Shown one piece after another: positions 8,446 to 15,903 of a stretch of 21,740 bases of DNA. The stretch's first letter is position 1. Every line of letters begins with the position of its first letter. The notes under the pieces were generated by a model that was not told the origin of the DNA, ran no database searches, and saw only the letters and a program-made list of their open reading frames with translations. Made by a program: the position numbers and the translations under genes. The stretch comes from CAUZJO01 sp963580245 (GTDB lineage Bacteria; Sumerlaeota; Sumerlaeia; MVZB01), in contig CAUZJO010000078.1 of the NCBI GenBank assembly GCA_963580245.1, forward strand, positions 1 to 21,740. The letters run 5' to 3'.

Positions 8446-9459
8446 ATGATCGAACAGTTTATCCAAGAGACATTCGCGAACACGTCAGGCTGGAACGCGC
8501 TGCTGGCGGTTGTGATCGGCGCGATGCTTTTTACCCTTTCTTTGGGGGCCGACAAACTGGTGGAGGGGGCGGTTGACGCGGCGCGCGACCTGGGGCTGCC
8601 CAAGATCATCATCGGTGCCACGATTGTCAGCCTGGGCACGACCAGCCCCGAGGTGGCCGTCTCGGTCATGGCGGCGTTCCAGGGCAAACCGGGGTTGGCC
8701 ATCGGCAACGGAGTCGGCTCGGTCATTTGCAACGTGTCGCTGATCCTCGGCCTGGCGATCGTCCTCTCCCGCATCCCGATCCACCGCCGCTACGTGGGGA
8801 TCCAGTCGTCGATCATGTTGGGCACGGCGTTGCTGCTGATGGCTTTCGCGTGGGGCTCGCCCACCAAGACGATCACCCGTCCGATGGGAATCGTGATGGT
8901 CTTGCTGTTGGCGGTTTACCTTTACGGCACCTATGTGTTAGCGCGGCGCACTTCGGGCCAGAGCGAGTCAGCGTCGGTCGTTGAGGCGGTCGAGGAAATC
9001 CCCGATGTGACGCTGGCCCAGAACTTTGTGAAAATCATTGGGGGGTTGGCGGTCCTGATTCTGTCGAGCAAGGCGCTGATCCCGAGCGTCTCGCTGGCGG
9101 CCGTCCGTATCGGCATCCCCGAGGCGGTCATCGCGGCCACGCTGGTCGCCTTCGGGACCTCGTTGCCCGAGTTGATGACGGCGATCTCGGCGGTGCGCAA
9201 GGGTCATCCCGAACTGACCCTGGGCAACATCCTGGGTGCCAACGCGCTCAACGTCCTGTTCGTCATCGGGCTGTCGGCGATCGCCGTGCCGTTGAAGGTC
9301 GAGCCGGTTTTCTACCACATCCAGGGCCCGATGATGACGTTCATGCTGGCCCTGTTCCTGATCTACAGCCTCACCACGCGCGGGGCGTTTCGGCGTTGGC
9401 AGGGGGTTTCTTTGTTGGCGCTGTACGTGTTTTTCGTGGTGGTGCAGTATTTTGGGTGA
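8446..9459 (+). CDS. Calcium/sodium antiporter, CaCA family (YrbG-like)
   Basis: 337 residues with about ten to eleven membrane segments, the usual size for bacterial CaCA exchangers. Both inverted alpha-repeats are intact: residues 57-96 (GATIVSLGTTSPEVAVS, E69; GNGVGSVICN, N96) and 229-269 (AATLVAFGTSLPELMTA, E242; GNILGANALN, N269). In this family the two Glu residues bind the exchanged cations in an inner-membrane protein that expels Ca2+ against Na+ (or H+). A charged cytoplasmic loop lies at ~168-190. The start is fixed by AGAGG 7 nt upstream, inside the right arm of the 8315-8442 element. Cation specificity cannot be told from sequence; the family call is firm. Confidence 0.93.
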   Translation: MIEQFIQETFANTSGWNALLAVVIGAMLFTLSLGADKLVEGAVDAARDLGLPKIIIGATIVSLGTTSPEVAVSVMAAFQGKPGLAIGNGVGSVICNVSLILGLAIVLSRIPIHRRYVGIQSSIMLGTALLLMAFAWGSPTKTITRPMGIVMVLLLAVYLYGTYVLARRTSGQSESASVVEAVEEIPDVTLAQNFVKIIGGLAVLILSSKALIPSVSLAAVRIGIPEAVIAATLVAFGTSLPELMTAISAVRKGHPELTLGNILGANALNVLFVIGLSAIAVPLKVEPVFYHIQGPMMTFMLALFLIYSLTTRGAFRRWQGVSLLALYVFFVVVQYFG

Positions 9460-9487
9460 AGAAGGGTTTAGGGTTTTACTCACCGCC

Positions 9488-9583
9488 GCCCCGGGCAACG
9501 CCGGTGTCGATCTCGACTACGTCGCCAACCTCCTCGGCCACAGCTCCGTCCAGGTCACCGCCATGGTCTACTCCCACCTGACC
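9488..9583 (+). pseudogene. C-terminal remnant of a tyrosine recombinase/integrase
   Basis: In the frame starting at 9452 the stretch from 9488 reads APGNAGVDLDYVANLLGHSS, then VQVTAMVYSHLT. This is the last catalytic block of tyrosine recombinases: the His of LLGH (9539-9541) and the nucleophile Tyr of MVYSHL (9569-9571). The rest of the catalytic domain (Arg, Lys, His-x-x-Arg) and the N-terminal domain are missing, and the upstream side runs straight into the 3' end of the antiporter gene. It is a scar of a lost integrative element. After about 9590 the frame continues only as antisense of the lysozyme-like fragment. Confidence 0.65.
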
Positions 9584-9894
9584 CACCCCTCCCTTGCAAC
9601 CTCGAAACCCCCATCCTCGGGCCCGATCCCCAGCGCCGGCTCACGCAGCGGCCCCAGGTTGATCATCTCGCGCAGGATCGCCGCCGCCCCCCACTGCCCC
9701 TCCTGTGCGTTCGAGTCGAACTCCCCGTCGGCCACGTATTTCCCCCGGGTGTGCTTGTTGGTCCGCCCCCACAGATACGGCGAGTTCACCCCCCGATGAT
9801 GGAGCATGGTGCCCCACCCATTATACCGCTCGAGAAACCACAACACATCCGCCACGGTCCGAAACGATATCCTCGGCCTCATCTTCATCTTCAT
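9568..9894 (-). pseudogene. Lysozyme/muramidase-like fragment, truncated
   Basis: From an ATG at 9894 the frame gives about 108 residues. The core has LWFLERYNGWGT, SPYLWGRTNKH and GKYVADGEFDSNAQ, then a WGAAAILR helix. This combination (YNG, SPYLW, TN, GKYVADG) is what I recall from lysozyme-like or peptidoglycan-active proteins of phages and bacteria; I cannot name a family with certainty. The last ~12 residues are the antisense of the recombinase fragment, so the true C-terminus is lost at a junction near 9595. Its ATG overlaps the stop of the upstream small ORF as ATGA. Probably non-functional. Confidence 0.45.
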
Positions 9895-10274
9895 GGCGAC
9901 ATGATCTCGTTCAGGTTTTGGATCGTGATCAGGGAATAAGGCGGCAACATTACCGTCATTCCAACGGCCGGTGCAATAAGGAAGCGCGCAAGGCCGCGAC
10001 CGTGGACGTATAGGAGGACCATGACCATTGGAATACCGACAGCCATGATTACGCCTTCGCCTTGAATCTGATCGGGCCACGGCGTCAAGTGGGGAATCCA
10101 CGGCAGTGCAAGCAGCACGCCCCGTTTGCGTCGGCCAAGCTCGATCAGGAGTGATTCCCAATCCTTTTTAACACCATCGTTCGGAACGAGTCCAAATAAG
10201 GCTGGGTGGCTTGCGGACCAGGCCGGGACCACCGGAAGGATCCGATATCCGCCGTTTACAATCGCCGGGAGCAT
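9891..10274 (-). CDS. Small hypothetical protein, possibly membrane associated
   Basis: 127 residues with no domain I recognise. Residues ~1-70 look globular (NGGYRILPVVPAW, KKDWESLLIELGRRKRG). Residues ~75-115 contain two hydrophobic stretches that could be membrane helices. ATG 10274 is the first possible start because an in-frame TGA lies two codons upstream; there is no strong ribosome binding site. Its stop overlaps the ATG of the lysozyme-like fragment by ATGA (9891-9894), as in coupled phage lysis cassettes, but this is suggestive only. It may be part of a degraded mobile element. Confidence 0.35.
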   Translation of the reverse strand: MLPAIVNGGYRILPVVPAWSASHPALFGLVPNDGVKKDWESLLIELGRRKRGVLLALPWIPHLTPWPDQIQGEGVIMAVGIPMVMVLLYVHGRGLARFLIAPAVGMTVMLPPYSLITIQNLNEIMSP

Positions 10275-10293
10275 GTCTCATAGTAGGCCCCTC

Positions 10294-10306
10294 ATCACGC
10301 CGTGAT
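10294..10306. promoter_or_regulatory. 13-bp dyad ATCACG-C-CGTGAT, candidate operator
   Basis: This is a perfect 6-bp inverted repeat about a single C, 64 bp upstream of the Ldh2-type dehydrogenase start and between it and the divergent small ORF. It has the size of a regulator binding site. On the + strand it is followed by TTTTA, so a very weak terminator is the alternative. Confidence 0.3.
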
Positions 10307-10370
10307 TTTATGTGTTTTGTGAATGATCAATTGGCGCCGTGGTGAAGTAACTCACGAAAGGACTTCGAGA

Positions 10371-11396
10371 ATGGTCATCCAGCCCGCCGACGAGCTTCGC
10401 GAGCTTGTCACCAACATCTTTATCAAGGCCGGCGTGGACGAGGCCAACGCCCGGTTGGTCGCCCAACACCTGGTCGACGCGAACCTGCGCGGGGTCGACA
10501 CCCATGGGGTCTGGCACGTGGCCCGCTATGTCGACGAAATAAAGGCCGGTCACATTCGGCCCAAGGAGCGTCCCGAGATTCACTCCGAGACTCCCAACCA
10601 CGCACTGGTCAGGGGCAACTGGACGTTTGGGCACGTGTCCGCTCGCTTCGCCATCGAGGTCGCCATCGAGAAGGCGGCCGAGCAGGGCATCGCGGTGGTG
10701 GGCGCGGTCGAGCTTAACCACACCGGACGGGTCGGGGAATACACGGAGTTGGCCGCCAAGCACGGGATGATCGCCGTGTGTTGGCTGGCCGGCTTCGCCG
10801 AGCACGACGCGCGCGCGGCACCCCATGGGGGCAAACGAAGGGTTCTGGACGTCAATCCAATCAGTATCGGTGCTCCGGCCGACGGGGGGGTCGGGGTGCT
10901 GCTCGACTACGCGACGACGGCCAGCTCTTTCGTCAAGATCATCAATGCGCGGCGGGAGAACAGACCGGTGCCCGAGGGCTGGGTCATCGACGCCGAGGGC
11001 CGACCGACCACCGATGCCGCCAAGTTTTTCGAGGGGGGAGCGGTGCTGCCCTTCGGCGGGCACAAGGGCTACGCGCTCAATCTGGCGACCGAGGTTTTGA
11101 GCCGCATTTTTACCGGCGCCGATGATTGGGTCAAACCCGATCGGGGCGTGCCGCACATGCGCCATACGGGGATGACCATGATGGTCATGAAGGCCGACTT
11201 GTTCCAGCCGCTCGATCAATTCAGCCGGCGCACCACGGAATTCACCGATCGGGTGCGCGACGTTCCCCCCGCGCCCGGTTTTGAGGAGGTCCTGGTCCCG
11301 GGTGATCCGGAGGCGCGGACGCTCGCCGTTCGGTCGCGCGAGGGCATCCCGCTGCCCGATTACGTCTGGGAATCGCTCACCAAGTTAGTCGACTAG
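10371..11396 (+). CDS. Ldh2/AllD-family NAD(P)-dependent malate/lactate-type dehydrogenase
   Basis: 341 residues from ATG 10371, which has AAGGA 8 nt upstream; the in-frame ATG at 10323 lacks one and adds an unconserved lead. Family marks are in order: ANLRGVDTHGVWHV (residues 38-50), the catalytic His block NHTGRVGEY (H117), DVNPISIGAP, and PFGGHKGYAL (227-236), plus the C-terminal GDPE segment. This family (malate/L-lactate, ureidoglycolate, sulfolactate, 2,3-diketogulonate dehydrogenases) oxidises 2-hydroxyacids with NAD(P) in the cytoplasm through a fold unrelated to classical Ldh. Substrate is not readable from sequence. It stands alone on the + strand and converges with the next gene, overlapping it by 12 bp. 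Confidence in family is high, in substrate low. Confidence 0.9.
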   Translation: MVIQPADELRELVTNIFIKAGVDEANARLVAQHLVDANLRGVDTHGVWHVARYVDEIKAGHIRPKERPEIHSETPNHALVRGNWTFGHVSARFAIEVAIEKAAEQGIAVVGAVELNHTGRVGEYTELAAKHGMIAVCWLAGFAEHDARAAPHGGKRRVLDVNPISIGAPADGGVGVLLDYATTASSFVKIINARRENRPVPEGWVIDAEGRPTTDAAKFFEGGAVLPFGGHKGYALNLATEVLSRIFTGADDWVKPDRGVPHMRHTGMTMMVMKADLFQPLDQFSRRTTEFTDRVRDVPPAPGFEEVLVPGDPEARTLAVRSREGIPLPDYVWESLTKLVD

Positions 11397-14351
11397 GCTG
11401 GACGACCGCTCGGTCCCTCGAACCTCGATCTCAAAATGGCGTCCCTTCAGCTTCGGGTCGACCTGGAGTCGAATCTGGCGGGGAGGCCCGCCCCAGACCC
11501 ACGCCGGCAGGTTATCGAGGCGGATGCGGTAGGGGCCCGCATGGGATGGGTCCAAGTCAAGCCATAGGGCGCGATTCGAATCCGGCGGGTCGGGTCTATT
11601 CCATTCGACTCTTACGCGAGAGGTCTTCGGAGGGTCGCAAGTCAGGTGGAGTTCGACGGCGCCGGCGAGGGACGAGGGGTTCTCGATATCGAAGGAAAGG
11701 GGACCCTCCGGCGGAACCGTTCCCGCGCCGCGCCAGAGTACTTGCTGGGGTAGGGGAGGGGCGCCACGGTCCGAACGGCCCCAGACGAGTGGCAGTTTGT
11801 GCAGGTCGGTCGGCTTCAGCCATAGATCGGGGTGCGTCGCTCGGGCTTCAGACGGCGGCTTGTCCTTGACCCCTGGATCGCGGGGGAACCGTTCCAGCAG
11901 CAGGCTGTCCCCCGCCAGTCGCTCCGCCGGGCGGTAGTGTTCGAGCAAGTAGGCCGCGATTTTCCATTGGCGTACATAGGTCGGGATATCATCGGGGTGG
12001 TTCCAGTAGGGGTTGGGACCTCGGAAGAGGACCCAGCGGGGACGTTTGCGGTCCAGCGCTTGGATTACCTCGTCCTGCCAGCGCATCCCGCTCGCGTAAT
12101 AGGCCGTGTAGAAACGCGAGGGACTGAGCAGGCCCGCCCAGGCATAGAACGCCGGCTGATTGCTGAAATCGTAGAAACCGTCCTCGAGCGTCACCCGCTC
12201 CTTGAGTTCACCGACCACGTCGAAGAAGTCCTGGGCGACCGGATCGGTCACGGGGTGGGAGAAGGGGGCCTGGGCGTTGGCTGCGTACCAGCGGAAACTA
12301 TCCGCCAATTTGGGCAGCATCGCCTCGTTGCCGGCAGGGGCACCGAGTCGCGGGTGAGCGTAGGGCAACATGATGATCAGCACGGTCAGAACGATCGACC
12401 GCATCCCCGCCTGACCCGATTCCGACGCTCTGGTTGCCTGCCAAACGACCAGAGACGCCGCCAGCGCCCACGTGGGGACCATCGCGTAGGCGACATGGCC
12501 GAAATCGGCCCGGTCCAGCGCGCGGCCAAACGCCAGGATGCTGAACAGCGTCAGCAGGCCGATCATCGCGGCCAAGGGCGAGCGGTCGCGGCGGCGGATG
12601 TTCGCCAGGCTCACCCACACGCCCAGGATGCCCACGAGCGGCGAGATCAGGACGGCCAGCGTATTGAAATCGAGGGGGATTTTGTCGGCGTGGCGCTTGA
12701 CCCGGAAATACTCCAGGTGCAGGTCCCAAACCACGCCCAACTGGTCGTTGGCCACGAACCAGATCACGGTTGGAACGGCGGCGATCAGGACACCGGCCGC
12801 ATATGCGACCAGCGGGCCGAGTCTGTGACGCGGGCCCTCCCCGCCGACCGGCCCGGTCAATCCCAGTCCGCCCCAGACAGCCGCCCAGAGGAATCCGGTC
12901 GCCAAGACCAGGACCCCGGTATCGAGCGAGAAGAAGAGCGCGGCCCAACCCACGGCGCCGGCCAGGACCATCCAGCTCGGTTTTGCCGTCCGCGCGTACT
13001 CGAGCGTCATCAGGAGGGTGAGCCACATCGGGGCGTAGCGGGCGCTGGGCGGGCCGACGGAGGCCGCGCAGAGGGCCCCCAGTGCCAGTGCCGCCAGCCC
13101 CCAGCGCTCTCCCCAAGCCCGCAGATAGAACCAGCAAGCCAGGGCCGCGGCGACGGCGGCCAGCAGGCAATAGATCGAGAAATCGAGCGAATGGGCCTCG
13201 ATGCGCGGCGGGCCGACCAGCCAACCAATCAGCGTGTTGATCGCGAAGCCGTGGACAAAGAAGATGTCGATCCACTGCCGCGCCCCGTGGGCCATGGCAT
13301 GGGCGGCGTAGATAAACTCGCCCTGGTGAAACGCGTCGTAACCGGCGCTCGCGCCCGAGCCCAGCGCGAGCCAGGCCAGCACGCTCCAGGGTAGGAATCG
13401 GATAGGCCCAACTCGCGGAGACAGCCCCAGCCGGCGCCGACGCACACCGAGAAGAGTCGGGAGAAGTAAAACGCCCAAGGTTGCGAACGATAGGGAAACG
13501 GATCCCGGGACTGGCCATCCGAGCGTCCGTCCCAGGCGCATGGGCCACGCCGCCAGCGGTGCTATGGCCAATAGCAGCCAGGCCCACCACTCGAGCCTGT
13601 ACGGCTTTCCTTGGACGACCGTGTCCACTTCACCGCTCGCATTTCGAGGCGGGAGCCAAAGTGCTGGAACGATAAGCAGCGCGGGCAGATAGAAGAGGAC
13701 GCCGACCCAGCCGCGTGGGGCGAAAGCCTCGACCAGCAACCAGACCTGCAGCGCGACGGCCAAGGCGGCAAGAGGCCGGGGCGGCTTGTCCGGCTGAGGC
13801 TTCGCTTGCGGCTCCGGCGGGCCCGTGGAGGCCGCTCCTCGCCCCCAGGCCGGCCAGGCCAGGAACCCGATAAGGGCCAGTCCGACCAACCCATGAGTGA
13901 GGGCCTGGGGCTCCCGCGCGATCGACCGAATAAGCCAGGCGAGATGCCCGGCGGCGGGGGAGAATCTGAACCGCATCAGCAGATAGAGGGTTGCAAGGCC
14001 CAGGCCGAGCGCGCCGGTCGCGATCGCGAAGGCCCGTCCCGGCCGCGAGCCGGCCCACGCCGACCGTGAGCAGACCCGCGCCATCAGCCAACCAAGCCCC
14101 GCGCACAGGGCAAACCCCACGACATAGCTGAAGATCTCGATATTTGGGGGGTAATCGTGGACGGCGGGGGGACCGGCGACGCCGTTATAGGGGGCATACT
14201 CGAAACGCCGCACCCACCTCAGTGAGATGAGCAGCATGGCGACTCCCCATACACCCCCGGCCGCCGCAGCCACGGGAGTGATCGGCCCGGGTGCTCGGTT
14301 CGATGGTGAGTTGGCGGTCCAATAGGCCTGAGGAGGCTCCAAATCAATCAC
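11385..14351 (-). CDS. Very large GT-C-like polytopic membrane protein (988 aa)
   Basis: Residues ~30-660 contain many hydrophobic segments (well over ten); ~660-988 are soluble. About a third of the way in, after an N-terminal membrane block of ~330 residues, comes GYDAFHQGEFIYAAHAMA, then IDIFFVHGF. This resembles the first-loop pattern of GT39/PMT-like glycosyltransferases (acidic HxGE, then DxFFxHG), so the canonical GT-C unit seems to sit behind an extra membrane domain. The C-terminal part has an alpha-type region (FYDFSNQPAFYAW, RPRWVLFRGPNPYW) and then a beta-rich Pro-rich region. A GTG at 14351 is the start used; the binding site is poor, so a later start is possible. The gene is divergent from the parvulin gene. 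Polyprenyl-sugar transfer is inferred; it could be a multi-TM protein of unknown role. Confidence 0.65.
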   Translation of the reverse strand: MIDLEPPQAYWTANSPSNRAPGPITPVAAAAGGVWGVAMLLISLRWVRRFEYAPYNGVAGPPAVHDYPPNIEIFSYVVGFALCAGLGWLMARVCSRSAWAGSRPGRAFAIATGALGLGLATLYLLMRFRFSPAAGHLAWLIRSIAREPQALTHGLVGLALIGFLAWPAWGRGAASTGPPEPQAKPQPDKPPRPLAALAVALQVWLLVEAFAPRGWVGVLFYLPALLIVPALWLPPRNASGEVDTVVQGKPYRLEWWAWLLLAIAPLAAWPMRLGRTLGWPVPGSVSLSFATLGVLLLPTLLGVRRRRLGLSPRVGPIRFLPWSVLAWLALGSGASAGYDAFHQGEFIYAAHAMAHGARQWIDIFFVHGFAINTLIGWLVGPPRIEAHSLDFSIYCLLAAVAAALACWFYLRAWGERWGLAALALGALCAASVGPPSARYAPMWLTLLMTLEYARTAKPSWMVLAGAVGWAALFFSLDTGVLVLATGFLWAAVWGGLGLTGPVGGEGPRHRLGPLVAYAAGVLIAAVPTVIWFVANDQLGVVWDLHLEYFRVKRHADKIPLDFNTLAVLISPLVGILGVWVSLANIRRRDRSPLAAMIGLLTLFSILAFGRALDRADFGHVAYAMVPTWALAASLVVWQATRASESGQAGMRSIVLTVLIIMLPYAHPRLGAPAGNEAMLPKLADSFRWYAANAQAPFSHPVTDPVAQDFFDVVGELKERVTLEDGFYDFSNQPAFYAWAGLLSPSRFYTAYYASGMRWQDEVIQALDRKRPRWVLFRGPNPYWNHPDDIPTYVRQWKIAAYLLEHYRPAERLAGDSLLLERFPRDPGVKDKPPSEARATHPDLWLKPTDLHKLPLVWGRSDRGAPPLPQQVLWRGAGTVPPEGPLSFDIENPSSLAGAVELHLTCDPPKTSRVRVEWNRPDPPDSNRALWLDLDPSHAGPYRIRLDNLPAWVWGGPPRQIRLQVDPKLKGRHFEIEVRGTERSSSLVD

Positions 14352-14443
14352 CCCCGGTCAGCGTGAACGCTTTTGCGCTGCGATGAGCACACAAAAAAGT
14401 TGAGTGCCATTGATAATTCCGGCAAAATCATAGTCTCATTCTC

Positions 14444-14460
14444 GCCCGAAAGGAACGGGC
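14444..14460 (+). promoter_or_regulatory. Ribosome binding site in the loop of a GC hairpin
   Basis: GCCCG (14444-14448) and CGGGC (14456-14460) can form a 5-bp all-GC stem with AAAGGAA in the loop. AAGGA (14450-14454) is 9 nt from the ATG at 14464, which starts 3 nt after the stem. Presenting the Shine-Dalgarno in a loop may favour or gate initiation. Seen in sequence; function inferred. Confidence 0.4.
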
Positions 14461-14463
14461 AAC

Positions 14464-15870
14464 ATGATGCGCGAAATGACCTGGATTCATCGTTTGATCG
14501 CCGTGTCCGCCGTGTGGCTGTTGCTCGGCCAACCTCCGGAGGCGCGCGAAGACCAGGAAACTAAAAGCAATTCCCGATCGAGCGTCGGCCAGCACTATCG
14601 GGCGCGTCAATTGGCGCGCGATGCCAAATTGCGCCGCCAGAAGCCGGACCGCGAGTTGGTTGACGTGGAGCCGGTGCCCTGGGTGAACGCCGCGGGCGAG
14701 CGGCTGGTGGGCGTGGTGGAGTCGCGGACGTTTACCAGAGCGCAGTTGGATTTTCGGGTCCGGCTGTTCCTGCGCGCCGAACCGCGCCTGAATGATGATC
14801 CCGAGAAGAGGGAAGACCGCCGCATTCTGACCGAGAGCCGTATTCTGAATGATTGGGTCAAGACGACGGCCCTGGCCGTGTGCGCCGAGGACCTGGGATT
14901 GACGGCCACCGATGAGGAAGTCAAACGAGTCTTCAGCGATCTGTCCAAGGGGAGTGGGGAATCGTGGGACGATACCGAGGAAGTCAAGCGGTTGATCGGC
15001 ATTCCCGAGCGCGAACTGCGGAGGGAGACCCTCGACGCGATCCTGGTGGACAAACTCCTGCGGCGCGAGATCGAGGCCCGTTACAGCGAGCGTGAAGCGC
15101 GTCGGACATTCCGGCGCGGCCCCGAGGCGTTCCTCCAGCCCACTCGCGTGCGCGCCTGGCATATCTTCCACGCTCAGGTGGGCCGCCCCATTAAGAAGCG
15201 AACTTGGTATTTCAAAGAGGTTTCCGAAATCGAGATCACATTGAAGAAACTGCGCAAGCGACTGAAAGACGCCGAGAATGAACTGGAGGTGCTCCAGATC
15301 AAGAAGGAGCTTGAGAGACGGATCGAGATTGCGCTCACCGAGATGGTTTGGGTATCCGAGGAAGGACACCTTGCCAAGAAGATCAAAGACGCCCTGTTCT
15401 CGCTGGAGCCCGGTAAAACCAGCAAGGTGATCAAGTTGCAGCACCGGGTCGGAGGGAAGGTCGATTACCACATCTTTCGCGTCATCGAGCGCAAGGAGGG
15501 CAATCAGCCGACGTTCGAGCAGGCAAAACCGCAGATTGAAAACCTGTTCATGAATAAGATCCGCGATCCATTCTACGAGGCCATCAAATCGAAATATGAT
15601 ATCTATCAGGCCGCCTCGGGCTTGAACAAGTGGTACCACGTGGCGAAGGCGCCGCCGCCGGTCCCCGTTTCACGTATCGATCCGACGGCCCTAGCCATCG
15701 ACCTGCCTCAAGGGGGCGAAGCAAAGCCCAGGCCCAAGAACCAGCCGCCGCGGGTCAAGGATGTCCTCGACCTGAAAGCCGCGCAAGACGCCGCAAGGCT
15801 CTCCCGCAAGCTCGAAGAGCACCAGTGGGACGGTCTTTTGCTCGACGACCGTGTCGACGACGCGGATTAG
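14464..15870 (+). CDS. Exported SurA/PpiC-like peptidyl-prolyl isomerase with coiled-coil insertion
   Basis: 468 residues. Residues 1-~28 are a signal peptide (Arg-His then AVSAVWLLLGQPPEA). Residues ~62-205 are helical and charged, like the SurA N-terminal chaperone domain. A parvulin-like domain spans ~225-345: RVRAWHIF (strand 1, family RARHIL), MVWVSEEGHL (family LGW), ALFSLEPGKTSKVI, and YHIFRVIERKEG. Between its first strand and the LGW part lies a Lys/Glu-rich heptad stretch (~250-292) likely to form a coiled coil. The end (~390-468) is Pro- and Lys-rich. Parvulins assist folding of envelope proteins in the periplasm. Several active-site positions look altered, so it may be mainly a chaperone. 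ATG 14464 is preceded by AAAGGAA; an ATG at 14467 is an equal alternative. Confidence 0.75.
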   Translation: MMREMTWIHRLIAVSAVWLLLGQPPEAREDQETKSNSRSSVGQHYRARQLARDAKLRRQKPDRELVDVEPVPWVNAAGERLVGVVESRTFTRAQLDFRVRLFLRAEPRLNDDPEKREDRRILTESRILNDWVKTTALAVCAEDLGLTATDEEVKRVFSDLSKGSGESWDDTEEVKRLIGIPERELRRETLDAILVDKLLRREIEARYSEREARRTFRRGPEAFLQPTRVRAWHIFHAQVGRPIKKRTWYFKEVSEIEITLKKLRKRLKDAENELEVLQIKKELERRIEIALTEMVWVSEEGHLAKKIKDALFSLEPGKTSKVIKLQHRVGGKVDYHIFRVIERKEGNQPTFEQAKPQIENLFMNKIRDPFYEAIKSKYDIYQAASGLNKWYHVAKAPPPVPVSRIDPTALAIDLPQGGEAKPRPKNQPPRVKDVLDLKAAQDAARLSRKLEEHQWDGLLLDDRVDDAD

Positions 15871-15903
15871 AATGCAGCCTCCAATGGAGCCAGATTGTCC
15901 GCC

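Noticed and set aside
10323..10370. Upstream start for the Ldh2-type dehydrogenase
   Set aside because: No ribosome binding site at 10323, whereas ATG 10371 has AAGGA at ideal spacing and matches the family N-terminus.
11832..13394. 520-residue ORF on the + strand
   Set aside because: Antisense to the 988-residue membrane protein; its translation is Arg/Gln/Pro/Gly-rich without domains, typical of shadows in GC-rich DNA.
12298..13590. 430-residue ORF on the - strand
   Set aside because: Another frame of the 988-residue gene, Arg/Gly/Pro-rich, with no start context or domain.
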